A DNA stretch of 64,000 nucleotides from Rhizocola hellebori (lineage in GTDB: Bacteria > Actinomycetota > Actinomycetes > Mycobacteriales > Micromonosporaceae): positions 1-64,000 of the forward strand of contig NZ_BONY01000043.1 in assembly GCF_016862955.1 (NCBI RefSeq). Direction: 5' to 3'. Positions 52,239 to 61,161 of the stretch are shown piece by piece; the stretch's first letter is position 1, and every line of letters begins with the position of its first letter. A model generated the notes under the pieces. That model worked only from the letters and a program-made list of their open reading frames with translations. It made no database searches and was not told the DNA's origin. The position numbers were made by a program, and so were the translations under genes.

Positions 52239-52484
52239 ATGGCTGACATGGCTGAAGTGGCAGTCCGTGACCTGCGTAATCACGGTGGTGAGATCCTCAA
52301 TCGCGTCGCAGCCGGCGAGGCGATGACTGTCACCCGCGACGGCGATCCCATCGCAGAGCTGCGGCCGCTGCCCCGCAGGCCGGTGCCGGCGCGCCTTCTG
52401 CTGCAGCGGTGGCGTCGGCTTCCAGCCGTCGATCCCGCTCAGCTAAGGGCTGACATCGACGATGTGCTGGACTCGACCCTGTGA
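52239..52484 (+). CDS. Phd/YefM-type antitoxin
   Basis: 81 residues. MADMAEVAVRDLRNHGGEILNRVAAGEAMTVTRDGDPIAELRPL is the Phd/YefM DNA-binding fold (VxVRDLRxxxxEILxRV, GxPxAELxP). The C-terminal part (LQRWRRLPAVDPAQLRADIDDVLDSTL) is the toxin-neutralising tail. It overlaps the PIN toxin gene by GTGA. By analogy it represses its own operon together with the toxin. The start is ATG at 52239; a second in-frame ATG lies three codons later. Confidence 0.9.
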   Translation: MADMAEVAVRDLRNHGGEILNRVAAGEAMTVTRDGDPIAELRPLPRRPVPARLLLQRWRRLPAVDPAQLRADIDDVLDSTL

Positions 52485-52921
52485 GCGACGCGACGGTCAG
52501 GCATCTGCGCGGCATCCTCGACACCAACACCGTGATCATGCTGTCGCGCATCACTGACGCGGCAAGCCTTCCGGCCGAGCCGCTCATCACCGCGGTCACC
52601 CTTGCCGAGTTGTCGGTGGGGCCGCTCGTGGCAAACGACGACACCGAACGCGCCGCCCGCCAAGCCCATGTGCAACAGGCCGAGGCCGACTTTGACCCGC
52701 TGCCCTTCGATGCCGCCGCCGCGCGGGCCTTCGGCAGGGTCGCCGCTTCTCTTCGCAAGGCAGGGCGTAAACCCGCAGCCCGCGCATACGACGCCATGAT
52801 TGCAGCCACTGCCCTGGCCCACGACCTGCCCGTCTACACCTGCAACCCAGCAGACTTCTCAAGCATCGACGAGCTCACCGTGGTGGCAGTCCCGATTCCA
52901 CCGCCATCACGGAAAAACTGA
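52481..52921 (+). CDS. VapC-type PIN-domain ribonuclease toxin
   Basis: 146 residues. The PIN acidic quartet is present: Asp in GILDTNTVIM, Glu in VTLAELSVGP, Asp in ARAYDAMIAATALAHDLPVYTCNPADF, and a further Asp near the end. Such toxins cleave tRNA or rRNA. It is translated from a GTG overlapping the antitoxin stop. The mix of Phd-type antitoxin and VapC-type toxin is common in actinobacteria. Confidence 0.92.
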   Translation: MSDATVRHLRGILDTNTVIMLSRITDAASLPAEPLITAVTLAELSVGPLVANDDTERAARQAHVQQAEADFDPLPFDAAAARAFGRVAASLRKAGRKPAARAYDAMIAATALAHDLPVYTCNPADFSSIDELTVVAVPIPPPSRKN

Positions 52922-52946
52922 GCCGCCGGGCCTGGTCGGGGAGCAC

Positions 52947-53450
52947 ATGACTGCGTATGTGACGCGACACCATTGGTTCAGTTCTTTGGGCGCGATGTTC
53001 TTTGGGTGTACGGCGCTGACGCTCGGGTCGATGGGGCTCTACCGGGAACCATGGTTCATGGTGCCGGGCGTGCTGCTCTTCGGCATAGGCGCGGTCGGCA
53101 CCGGGATCATGCTGATCAAGCGCGAGGTTGCGTTGCGAGTGGACGAGACCGGGATCGGCGACGACTCAGAAGTGGTGCCGTGGAACGATGTCCTGTGGCT
53201 CGAGGTTGACAAACGGTATGTCACGATCGCCTCTGGCGAGCTGCGGGAGCTGACACCGCAGGATTTCGACGACGAAGCAGACTTCCGCCCTGGCTTGGAA
53301 CCGGTGCGGCTGCACCTGCGCGGCCTTCCCATCGCGGGCACCCGGTTCCGCCGCCACCTCTTCGACGCGGCGGTGCGGGCCTATTCACCCCGCGTGGCCG
53401 GCACCGCCCCGCGCACCTACCCACCGCCATCGGTGGCCGAAAACGAGTGA
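52947..53450 (+). CDS. Small membrane protein of unknown function
   Basis: 167 residues from the ATG at 52947, which has a GGGGAG site. Two hydrophobic helices (LGAMFFGCTALTLGSMGLY and WFMVPGVLLFGIGAVGTGIMLI) are followed by a cytosolic PH-like segment (VALRVDETGIGDDSEVVPWNDVLWLEVDKRYVTIASGELRELTPQDFDDEADF) and a basic Pro-rich end. The helix pair plus PH-like fold occurs in many small actinobacterial membrane proteins; the function is not known. Confidence 0.75.
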   Translation: MTAYVTRHHWFSSLGAMFFGCTALTLGSMGLYREPWFMVPGVLLFGIGAVGTGIMLIKREVALRVDETGIGDDSEVVPWNDVLWLEVDKRYVTIASGELRELTPQDFDDEADFRPGLEPVRLHLRGLPIAGTRFRRHLFDAAVRAYSPRVAGTAPRTYPPPSVAENE

Positions 53451-53490
53451 CGCCACGGGGTGCCGGGGTGGGGGCCGGCACCCCGTGGCG
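53451..53490. terminator. Strong bidirectional terminator hairpin
   Basis: CGCCACGGGGTGCCGG at 53451-53466 and its exact complement at 53475-53490 form a 16-bp stem with an 8-base loop. It lies between the convergent membrane-protein gene (stop at 53450) and the FnIII/discoidin gene (stop at 53495). Confidence 0.75.
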
Positions 53491-53494
53491 GGGA

Positions 53495-55327
53495 TCAGGT
53501 CCCGTAGACCTGGAACTCCAGCAGCGAGTAGCCGTATCCGGTGGCACGCACTGTTCCGTACATGCGCACGTAGCGGCCGGATCCGGTGACGGCCAGGTCT
53601 TGCAGGCCGCCGGTACTGGTCGTGGTCGAGTAGATGGTGGTCCACGTGGTGCCGTTGGCGGAGGTCTGCAGCTGGAAGGCGCGGCCGTAGGCGGTCTGCC
53701 AGTTGAGCACTATCCGGTTGACCGAATGGGCAGCGCCGAGGTCGACCTGAATCCACTGGGGGTCGGCGAACGCGCTGGACCACCGGGTGGAGTTGTTGCC
53801 GTCAAAGGCATTCGCGGCGACGAGGCTCCCGTTCTCGGTGGACGAGGCGGTGGCCGGGTGGCCCTGGGAGAGCAGGCCGGCGCCGCCGCCTGTGGTGGGC
53901 GTGGCGCTGACTTCGGCGGAGTTGCCGGAGGTGCCGGCCGCGTTGCGCGCGGTCACCTTGTAGTAGTAGGTGGTGCCGTTGGTGACGGCGGTGTCGGTGT
54001 AGCTGTTGGTGGTGGGGTTGGCGATCGCGGTCGCGCCCTGGCCGCCGGGCGAGGTGCCGCGGTAGACGCTGTAGCCGGTCGCGCCCGCGCTGGCGTTCCA
54101 GTTGAGCTGCACGGAACCGTTGCCGGCCAAGGCGGTGACGCCCGACGGCGTGGGTGGCGCGGCACCGGTGTTGACGGGAGTGACGGTGACCTCGTTGGAG
54201 TTCGGCGATCCGCCGACGGCGTTGTTGGCCGCGACGAAGTAGAAGTATTGCTTGCCGTTCTGCAAACCGGTGTCGGTGAACGTGGTGGTGCTGCCGTTGG
54301 TGGTGCCCACCGGCGTGTTCACCTCACCGTCGGACTTGGTGCCCCGGTAGATGCTGTACGAGGTGGGATTGCCGCTGGCGCTGGCGTTCCAGGTGAGGGT
54401 GGCGCCGGCGTTGCCCGCGGTGGCCCGCAGATTGGTGGGCCCGCTCGGGCTGGAAGCCGTGGCGGGGGTGACTATCAATTGGTCCACTCTGGACAGTCCG
54501 TGGTCGGAGACGGCGATCTGGCTGATCGAATTGACTCCCGCGTTGAGGCGGACCTGAAGGGTGGACAGCTGGTAGACGTCGAAGCTGCCCGTGATCGGGA
54601 AGCTTTGCGTGGTGGTGATGACCACGCCGTTGACTTTCAAGCCCATCTGCCGGTTGTTGACCCCGGGGAACAGCCCGCCCTGGAACGCGTAGCGCCACGA
54701 AACGCTGTAGAGGCCGGTGGTGGGTACCACGACGTTGTTGAAGGTCATAAAGCCCTCCTCGGCGTAGGCCATGTCCACCACGCGATCACCGGGGGACTCG
54801 GAGCCCGACGAGCCGAGGACAGAAGGGAACCAGCCATTGAGGGTTTTGAACCAATCGAAGCCGCCGAGGAGGGCGTCCTTGCAGTAGTAAATCATCGAGT
54901 TGCCCGACGGCACGCCGGGTGTGGTGCCGCCGGTGCCGATGGGCGGCGGGGTCTTGGAGGCGTCCTCGACCGAACGCGGTGATTCGCCCTCGGCGTTGAC
55001 CGCGGTCACCTGGTAGTAGTAGACCGGGGTCGGGCTGAGATTGGTGTCCTTGTATTCCAGCTCGGTGGTGGTGGCGATCGGTGTGGTGGCCTCGCCGCCG
55101 GAGGCGGTGCCGCGGTAGACGCGGTAACTGGTGGCGCCCGGGCTGGCTTCCCACTCGATGGTGATCGAGGAGTCGCTGCCGGCCACCAGCTCGATCTCTT
55201 CCGGCGCTGCGGGGACAGCGGCCACCACCACCTCGGCGGTCGCGGAGGGCACCGCGGCCAAGCCGAGGGCGGACAGGACTGCCAGCGCGGTGATGGCGCG
55301 AGCGCATACGCGTATGGACGTGTTCAT
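53495..55327 (-). CDS. Secreted FnIII/discoidin carbohydrate-binding protein without a recognised catalytic domain
   Basis: 610 residues from an ATG with an AGGGAGAG site. Signal peptide to ~31; FnIII ~40-130; a CBM-like beta sandwich ~145-290 (FMTFNNVVVPTTGLYSVSWRYAFQGGLFPG, LSTLQVRLNAGVNSISQIAVSDHGLSRVDQLIVTP); FnIII modules ~295-385 and ~385-475; F5/8 type C ~478-610 (RWSSAFADPQWIQVDLG, GRYVRMYGTVRATGYGYSL). The last domain is very close to those of the GH64 protein. All parts are binding modules, so it may be an adhesin or enzyme helper. A GGAGAGCGCTCTCC operator lies 38 bases upstream. Confidence 0.78.
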   Translation of the reverse strand: MNTSIRVCARAITALAVLSALGLAAVPSATAEVVVAAVPAAPEEIELVAGSDSSITIEWEASPGATSYRVYRGTASGGEATTPIATTTELEYKDTNLSPTPVYYYQVTAVNAEGESPRSVEDASKTPPPIGTGGTTPGVPSGNSMIYYCKDALLGGFDWFKTLNGWFPSVLGSSGSESPGDRVVDMAYAEEGFMTFNNVVVPTTGLYSVSWRYAFQGGLFPGVNNRQMGLKVNGVVITTTQSFPITGSFDVYQLSTLQVRLNAGVNSISQIAVSDHGLSRVDQLIVTPATASSPSGPTNLRATAGNAGATLTWNASASGNPTSYSIYRGTKSDGEVNTPVGTTNGSTTTFTDTGLQNGKQYFYFVAANNAVGGSPNSNEVTVTPVNTGAAPPTPSGVTALAGNGSVQLNWNASAGATGYSVYRGTSPGGQGATAIANPTTNSYTDTAVTNGTTYYYKVTARNAAGTSGNSAEVSATPTTGGGAGLLSQGHPATASSTENGSLVAANAFDGNNSTRWSSAFADPQWIQVDLGAAHSVNRIVLNWQTAYGRAFQLQTSANGTTWTTIYSTTTSTGGLQDLAVTGSGRYVRMYGTVRATGYGYSLLEFQVYGT

Positions 55328-55365
55328 GGCTCTCCCTTTTCAGGAGCGGGACGCGTTATTGGAGG

Positions 55366-55379
55366 GGAGAGCGCTCTCC
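55366..55379. promoter_or_regulatory. LacI/CebR-type operator upstream of the FnIII/discoidin gene
   Basis: GGAGAGCGCTCTCC is a perfect 14-base palindrome with the GAGCGCTC core shared by the sites at 12168 and 57397. It lies 38 bases before the start codon of the secreted protein at 55327, where a repressor would block initiation. Confidence 0.7.
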
Positions 55380-55438
55380 ATCGGAAGCTATCATTCGCTT
55401 CTAGTGATGAATAGAAATTGCCAAACGCGTTGCCAATG

Positions 55439-56422
55439 TCACCAGCGATGGTGGATCTGCGGGCGGATCAGCTCGTCATAGATTTCGTTGACCTCGTCCA
55501 GGGTGGCTTTGTCCAGCGGCGCCAACGCGGCGGCGGCCGCGTTCGCCTCGGCCTGGGCGGGATTGCGGGCGCCCGGAATCACCACGCTCACGCCGGGCTG
55601 GTCGATGATCCAGCGCAACGCGAACTGGGCCAGGGTGGCGTTCTCGCCGACCAGAGCGGAAAGCCGGCGCGCCGCGGCCAGGCCCGTCGCGAAGTCCACG
55701 CCGGAGAAGGTCTCGCCGACATCGAAGGCCTCGCCGTGACGGTTGTAGGTGCGGTGGTCATCGGCGGGGAAGGTGGTGTTCTCGTCGTATCGGCCCGACA
55801 GCAGCCCGCTGGCGAGCGGAACGCGAGCGATGATGCCCACTCCGGCGGCGGCCGCGGCCGGAAGCACCCGCTCCAGTGGCTTGAGCCGCAACGCGTTGAG
55901 GATGATCTGCACACTGGCCACGCCCGGCCGTGCTATCGCGGCAAGCGCCTCGTCACACGTCTCGACGCTGACCCCGTAGGCGGCGATCCGGCCCTCCTGC
56001 ACCAGGGTGTCCAGCGCGTCGAAGACCGCGTCGGTGTGGTAGACCTCGGTCGGCGGGCAGTGCAGCTGTACCAGGTCCAGGGTGGAAACGCCGAGGTTCT
56101 CCCGGGACCGATCGTTCCACTGGCGAAAGTTGTGCAGTGAGTAGGCCTGCGGCTCCTGTGCCACCCGCCTTCCCATCTTCGTGGCGACGGTCAGCTGCGT
56201 TCCGCTTCGCTCACGCAGGAACCTTCCGATGAGCCGCTCGCTGCGGCCGTCGCCGTACACGTCGGCGGTGTCGATGAGGCTCACCCCGGCGTCGACCGCT
56301 GTCCCCAGAATGGTCAGGGCATCGTCGTCGCTGACGTGACCCCAGTCGGCGCCCAGCTGCCAGGCGCCCAGGCCTACTACGCCGATGCTTCGCCTGGTAC
56401 CACCCAAAATTCGCTGTTCCAT
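55439..56422 (-). CDS. Aldo/keto reductase
   Basis: 327 residues. GVVGLGAWQLGADWGHVSDDDALTILGTAVDAGVSLIDTADVYGDGRSERLIGRFL holds the catalytic Asp and Tyr (DTADVYG); the catalytic Lys is in TVATKMGRR and the His region in DLVQLHCPPTEVY. The C-terminal SVVIPGARNPAQAEANAAAA binds NADPH. It reduces an aldehyde or ketone. The next gene on this strand is the sigma-like gene at 56480; the FnIII/discoidin gene follows after 111 bases. Confidence 0.93.
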   Translation of the reverse strand: MEQRILGGTRRSIGVVGLGAWQLGADWGHVSDDDALTILGTAVDAGVSLIDTADVYGDGRSERLIGRFLRERSGTQLTVATKMGRRVAQEPQAYSLHNFRQWNDRSRENLGVSTLDLVQLHCPPTEVYHTDAVFDALDTLVQEGRIAAYGVSVETCDEALAAIARPGVASVQIILNALRLKPLERVLPAAAAAGVGIIARVPLASGLLSGRYDENTTFPADDHRTYNRHGEAFDVGETFSGVDFATGLAAARRLSALVGENATLAQFALRWIIDQPGVSVVIPGARNPAQAEANAAAAALAPLDKATLDEVNEIYDELIRPQIHHRW

Positions 56423-56479
56423 AGCGACCAGGCTAGTGAACGGCTCTGGCCGCCTTCCTTGAGCCCGGCCCAGGCGCCC

Positions 56480-57262
56480 TCATCTGTCCACTGTGGACCA
56501 TTGGGCGGTCGCTGCCCGAGCCTGGATGTGCGTTTTGAGCCAGGTGTCGAAACGGGTCGGGGCGATCCGCAGCCTGCCCTGCTGATGCACCTCGGCCAGG
56601 GCGAAGACCTCGGCGACGATGCGGTGCGCGGAGTCGAGGTCGCGGAATTCCTCGCCCGGGCGGCGGCTGCGCAGGGTGTCGACCGCGAGCGTGATCAGCT
56701 CCGTCCTGAGGTTGATCATCCGGGCGATCTGCCACCTGGCCAGGCCGGGGGCTTGCAGGTCCCAGGCCCGGCCGGTGAGCCATCCGGTGATCCGCTCGGT
56801 GGTCCCGGCGAGCCGCCCTGATCGGCGCTGCCGTTGCGAACGCCGGAAGTCGGCGATCGAGGAGTCCAGGGCTCTGCGCAGGTCAGGGTCCTGGATTCGG
56901 TCGCGGTAGGCGCGAGCGAGATCGTCGTAGGGCGAGGTGGCCGGCGGTTGCCTGCGCCGGTCGCTGGGCGCCGGGCACACCTGCAGGGCGAAGGCGGGCT
57001 CATCGGCGATCTTCGTCTGCGCCAGACGCCAGCGGATCATGTGGCGCAGCAGCAGCTTGTCGAGCCAGACGATCGGCTTGCCGTGCCAGGTTCCCCAGCC
57101 GTGCCGCAGCTCGATCCAGGCCTCCTGGCAGATGTCGTGGGCCGTGGCCGAGTCGAATGCCTGGCGGGTGTATCGGTATGCGGCCGGGGAATGACGCCGC
57201 AGGAACGGCTCGAAAGCGCGATGTTCCTGACCCGGCGCGGGTTTGCCGCGTTCGTCGTACAT
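56480..57262 (-). CDS. Sigma-70 region-2-like protein
   Basis: 260 residues from the ATG at 57262, which has a GAGGT site. [68 protein letters not shown] looks like ECF sigma region 2, including the HDICQEAW equivalent of the DDIVQETW box. The rest is Arg-rich and helical with no convincing region 4 helix-turn-helix, so it may be an atypical sigma factor or a relic. It is divergent from the GH9 cellulase by 183 bases, which suggests a role in that promoter region, but this is only positional. Confidence 0.5.
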   Translation of the reverse strand: MYDERGKPAPGQEHRAFEPFLRRHSPAAYRYTRQAFDSATAHDICQEAWIELRHGWGTWHGKPIVWLDKLLLRHMIRWRLAQTKIADEPAFALQVCPAPSDRRRQPPATSPYDDLARAYRDRIQDPDLRRALDSSIADFRRSQRQRRSGRLAGTTERITGWLTGRAWDLQAPGLARWQIARMINLRTELITLAVDTLRSRRPGEEFRDLDSAHRIVAEVFALAEVHQQGRLRIAPTRFDTWLKTHIQARAATAQWSTVDR

Positions 57263-57396
57263 AGCCACCTCGTGGTCCTAGGGGTCCGCCACCGTGACTC
57301 TCAACGAGGAGTCCGGCCAGGTCGCTCCTCCGCCGTTGGGCTGGCAAAGTGCCACCGGTTGGTTGACAACCTGAGGTGGTCCTGGCACCATCCGAA

Positions 57397-57410
57397 TGGG
57401 AGCGCTCCCA
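57397..57410. promoter_or_regulatory. CebR-type operator upstream of the GH9 cellulase
   Basis: TGGGAGCGCTCCCA is a perfect 14-base palindrome identical to the CebR box of Streptomyces cellulose-use genes, where cello-oligosaccharides release the repressor. It ends 35 bases before the GTG start of the cellulase. No CebR gene lies in the window. Confidence 0.85.
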
Positions 57411-57445
57411 GTTATCCCCTTCTATGCCCTGGAAGGACCCGTCCC

Positions 57446-60400
57446 GTGATTTCTGTTGCCCGCAAGCGAGGTGGCGCTCTGATAGCGGCCGCCCTGCTTG
57501 CCATAACCTCCGCCGCCGCCCCGGTGCAGGCGGCACCCGTGGAACACATCGTCAACGGCACCTTCACCAGCGGCACCGATCCCTGGTGGTCGACCGCCAA
57601 CACCTCGTTGTCCGCCACCGGCGGCCAGCTCTGCGCGCCGGTGCCCGCGGGCAGCGTCAACCCTTGGGACGTCAGCATCGGGCACAACGAAATCCCGCTG
57701 ATCGACGGTGCGGCCTACACGCTGACCTTCACCGCTTCCGCCAGCGTGGCCACCACGGTCAGGGCAAACGTCCAGCTCAACGAGGCGCCGTTCACCGCCG
57801 CGCTGTCCCGCGAGGTGGCCCTGACCCCGACAGCACAGACCTTCACCTATACGTTCACCGCCGGCCTCGACTCGGCCAACGGCACGTTCACCTTCCAGCT
57901 CGGCACCCCCGCCGCGTTCACCTTCTGCCTCGACGACGTGTCACTGTCCAGTGAGGACAGTGGGCCGCCTGCGGGCGGGGCGGAACAGGTGGAGAACGGC
58001 GACTTCGCCGATGGCAGCGCGGGCTGGTACTCCTACGGCACCACGTCTTCGGTGGTCGTGGACGGCCGGTTCTGCTCGGTCGTGCCCGGCGGCCTGGTCA
58101 ACCCCTGGGACGCCGGAGTCGGCCAGAACGACATCACGCTGATGGCCGGCCGTGAATACGCGTTCTCCTTCGACTATTCGGCCGATCCCGGCGCGACCGT
58201 GCGGGTTGCGGTGCAGCTGGGCGCGGACCCGTTCACGTCCTACTTCTCGCGGGACCTGCCGATGACGGCGTCCGGCGGCCACCTCGCGGCGACCTTCACC
58301 GCGCCCGCCGACACCGATCTGGCCCAGGTTGCCTTCCAGGTCGGCGCGAACGCCGCCGGCTACACCCTTTGCCTGGACAACGTTTCGCTGCTCGGCGGCG
58401 ACGAGGCACCGCCGTATGTGCCCGACACCGGCCCGCGCGTGCGGGTCAATCAGGTCGGCTACCTGCTGCAAGGTCCCAAGAACGCGACCGTGGTCACCAC
58501 AAGCACCACCGCTTTGCCGTGGCAGCTGCGCAACGCCGCCGGATCCGTGGTGGCCTCCGGCCAGACCACACCTCGTGGAGTGGACCAGGCGTCGGGTCAA
58601 AACGTTCAAACCATTGATTTTTCTGGGTACGCGGGGCAAGGCACCGGCTACACAATGGTGGCCGACGGCGAGACCAGTCACCCCTTCGACATTTCGAGCA
58701 ACCTCTATCAGCAGCTGCGGTCGGACTCGTTGCAGTTCTTCTACATCCAGCGCAGCGGGATAGCCATCGACGGCTCGCTGGTGGGCGCACAGTATGCCCG
58801 CCCGGCCGGGCACCTCGGGGTGGCGCCCAACCTCGGTGACACCGATGTGCCGTGCCAGCAAGGGGTTTGCGACTATCGGCTCGATACCCGTGGCGGCTGG
58901 TACGACGCGGGTGACCACGGCAAATACGTCGTCAACGGCGGGATAGCCGCGGCTCAGCTGCTCGGGGCCTTCGAGCGCACCAAGACCGCGCCGACGGCCG
59001 GTTTCGGCACCGCGCTGGGCGACTCCACGCTGCGGGTGCCCGAGCGTGGCAACGGCGTGCCCGACATCCTCGACGAGGCCCGCTGGGAGCTGGAGTTCAT
59101 GCTGCGCATGCAGGTTCCCGATGGCAAGCCGCGAGCGGGCATGGCGCACCACAAGATGCACGACCGCAACTGGACCGGTCTGCCGCTCGCGCCGCAGGCC
59201 GACCCGGAGCAGCGCGAGCTGCACCCGCCCTCGACCGCGGCGACGCTGAACCTGGCCGCCGCGGCCGCGCAGGGCGCACGGCTGTGGGCGCCCTACGACA
59301 AGGCGTTCGCCGATCGCGCGCTCGCCGCGGCGAAGAAGGCTTACGCGGCGGCCAAGGCGAACCCGGCCGTCTTCGCCGATCCGGCGGATGGCAACGGCGG
59401 TGGTTCGTACAGCGACGGTGATGTCAGCGACGAGTTCTACTGGGCCGCGGCCGAGCTGTACCTGACCACCGGCGCGGCGGCCTACCTGGCCGACGTGACC
59501 GCGTCGCCGCACCACACCGGCGAGGTGTTCACCTCCACCGGCTTCAGCTGGGGCAGCACGGCAGCGCTGGGCCGCCTCGATCTGGCGACCGTCCCAAGTG
59601 GACTCCCTGCCGCCGAGAAGGCCCGGGTGCGCCAGTCGGTGCTGACCGCCGCTGACGCCTACCTCGCCGCGATCGGCACCCAGGCCTACGGTCTGGCGAT
59701 GCCCGGTCACGCGGGCGCCTACTTCTGGGGCGCCAACAGCAACATCCTCAACAACGCGGTCGTGCTGGCCACCGCGTTCGACCTCTCCGGCACGGCCGCT
59801 TACCGCAATGGCGCGGTGCAGACCATGGACTACATCCTGGGCCGCAACGCGCTCAACCAGTCCTATGTGACCGGCTGGGGCGAGAATGCGTCGGAGAACC
59901 AGCACAGCCGCATCTTCGGCCACCAGATGAACGCGGCGTTGCCGAACCCGCCGGCGGGCTCGATCGCCGGTGGCGCCAACGCCTCGCTGGACGACCCGTT
60001 CGCCAAGCAACTGCTCGACGGGTGCAAGCCGATGTTCTGCTACGTCGACGACATCAACTCCTACGCCACCAACGAGGTTGCCATCAACTGGAACTCGGCT
60101 CTGGCCTGGGTCGCCTCGTTCCTGGCCGACCAGGGCGGCGGCGGGCAGCCGACTCCGCCGCCGGGGGGAGCGGTCACCTGCCGGGTCAGCTACAACAACT
60201 ACGGCACGTGGCACGGCGGCGGCGGTTTCACCGCCCAGGTTGAGGTCACCAACTCGGGCCTCACCCCGGTCAACGGCTGGGCGATCAGGTTCGCCTTCAC
60301 CGGTGACCAGAAGCTGCGCGAAGGCTGGAGCGGCCGGTTCACCCAGAACGGGGCGACCATGACCGTGCTCAACGAGTCGTTCAACGCCAGGATCCAGCCC

Positions 60401-60505
60401 GGGGCCACCGTGTTCGTCGGTTTCAACGCCACCATGAGCGGCGCCTACGCGAACCCGAACCCGGGGCTGATCACCCTCAACAGCAACGCCTGCGTCGCTA
60501 GATAA
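57446..60505 (+). CDS. Secreted modular GH9 cellulase (CBM4 x2, Ig-like, GH9, CBM2)
   Basis: 1019 residues from a GTG with a GGAAGGA site. Signal peptide to ~30; CBM4-like modules ~33-168 and ~180-315 ([17 protein letters not shown] and [17 protein letters not shown] openings); CelD-N Ig-like domain ~330-418 ([20 protein letters not shown]); GH9 barrel ~419-895; a Gly/Pro linker; CBM2 ~910-1019 ([18 protein letters not shown]). GH9 signatures [13 protein letters not shown] (Asp487/Asp490) and [17 protein letters not shown] (Glu877, general acid) are intact. Together with its CBMs this predicts cellulose hydrolysis under CebR-type control. Confidence 0.95.
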   Translation: MISVARKRGGALIAAALLAITSAAAPVQAAPVEHIVNGTFTSGTDPWWSTANTSLSATGGQLCAPVPAGSVNPWDVSIGHNEIPLIDGAAYTLTFTASASVATTVRANVQLNEAPFTAALSREVALTPTAQTFTYTFTAGLDSANGTFTFQLGTPAAFTFCLDDVSLSSEDSGPPAGGAEQVENGDFADGSAGWYSYGTTSSVVVDGRFCSVVPGGLVNPWDAGVGQNDITLMAGREYAFSFDYSADPGATVRVAVQLGADPFTSYFSRDLPMTASGGHLAATFTAPADTDLAQVAFQVGANAAGYTLCLDNVSLLGGDEAPPYVPDTGPRVRVNQVGYLLQGPKNATVVTTSTTALPWQLRNAAGSVVASGQTTPRGVDQASGQNVQTIDFSGYAGQGTGYTMVADGETSHPFDISSNLYQQLRSDSLQFFYIQRSGIAIDGSLVGAQYARPAGHLGVAPNLGDTDVPCQQGVCDYRLDTRGGWYDAGDHGKYVVNGGIAAAQLLGAFERTKTAPTAGFGTALGDSTLRVPERGNGVPDILDEARWELEFMLRMQVPDGKPRAGMAHHKMHDRNWTGLPLAPQADPEQRELHPPSTAATLNLAAAAAQGARLWAPYDKAFADRALAAAKKAYAAAKANPAVFADPADGNGGGSYSDGDVSDEFYWAAAELYLTTGAAAYLADVTASPHHTGEVFTSTGFSWGSTAALGRLDLATVPSGLPAAEKARVRQSVLTAADAYLAAIGTQAYGLAMPGHAGAYFWGANSNILNNAVVLATAFDLSGTAAYRNGAVQTMDYILGRNALNQSYVTGWGENASENQHSRIFGHQMNAALPNPPAGSIAGGANASLDDPFAKQLLDGCKPMFCYVDDINSYATNEVAINWNSALAWVASFLADQGGGGQPTPPPGGAVTCRVSYNNYGTWHGGGGFTAQVEVTNSGLTPVNGWAIRFAFTGDQKLREGWSGRFTQNGATMTVLNESFNARIQPGATVFVGFNATMSGAYANPNPGLITLNSNACVAR

Positions 60506-60511
60506 CGCGAA

Positions 60512-60545
60512 AAGGCCCCGCCGGTCCACGGACCGGCGGGGCCTT
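60512..60545. terminator. Strong bidirectional terminator
   Basis: AAGGCCCCGCCGGTCC at 60512-60527 is fully complementary to 60530-60545, a 16-bp stem with a 2-base apex followed by GGTTT. It separates the cellulase from the convergent RibD-like gene and should stop transcription from both sides. Confidence 0.9.
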
Positions 60546-60548
60546 GGT

Positions 60549-61097
60549 TTACGGGGCGCGGACCACGCTCAGCCAGATGTTGGTGACCTGCGGCGAGTGG
60601 GTCAGGCTGAGGCGTTCCAGCCGCACTAGATCGCCGCCCTTTCGGTCGAAGAGCCGCACGCCGTCACCCAGCAGCACCGGGACGACGTGGATCAGGATCT
60701 CGTCGAGCACCCCGGCGTCGAGGCACTGCTGTGCGGTATTCGCACCGAGAACAACGACATACCCGTCGCCGGCCGCCGCCTTCGCCGCGGCGATGCCGCT
60801 TTCCAGATCACCCACGAAGGTGAAGCCGGGCGTGGGCGCGGGGGCCTTGTCATGCGTGAGCACGAACATCGGCCCCTGCCACACACCGCCGTAGGGCTTG
60901 CCCTCCTCGCTGCCCGCCCCCGCGTCGTCGTCGCCGAGGAAGGTGCGATGGCCGATGAAGAGCGCGCCGATCTTGCTCATCACCTCTTCGGCCGTCGGGT
61001 TTGCTCCGCCGTACCCGGCCATCCATGACATGTCGCCACCAGGCCCGGCGATGAATCCGTCCAGCGACATCGTGATGTGCCAAAGAACCTTGCCCAT
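60549..61097 (-). CDS. RibD C-terminal/dihydrofolate-reductase-like protein
   Basis: 182 residues. VLWHITMSLDGFIAGPGGDMSW, VMSKIGALFIGHRTFLG, DGYVVVLGANTAQQCLDAGVLDEILIHVVPVLLGDGVRLFD are the standard RibD_C wording, with NADPH binding by VVLGANTAQQCL. This is the broadly occurring short version found outside riboflavin clusters and its substrate is generally unknown. It is unlike the 231-residue RibD-type reductase at 37290 in length and setting. It follows the ECF sigma gene on the same strand. Confidence 0.85.
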   Translation of the reverse strand: MGKVLWHITMSLDGFIAGPGGDMSWMAGYGGANPTAEEVMSKIGALFIGHRTFLGDDDAGAGSEEGKPYGGVWQGPMFVLTHDKAPAPTPGFTFVGDLESGIAAAKAAAGDGYVVVLGANTAQQCLDAGVLDEILIHVVPVLLGDGVRLFDRKGGDLVRLERLSLTHSPQVTNIWLSVVRAP

Positions 61098-61161
61098 GAA
61101 CTACCTCCCAATGCTGATCATCGTGTTTGACCTTCATTGAGACGGTGACCGCCGCGAAAAC

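Noticed and set aside
56834-57445. N-terminal extension of the GH9 frame
   Set aside because: It would run through the divergent sigma-like gene and the CebR box; the GTG at 57446 has a ribosome site and starts a signal peptide.
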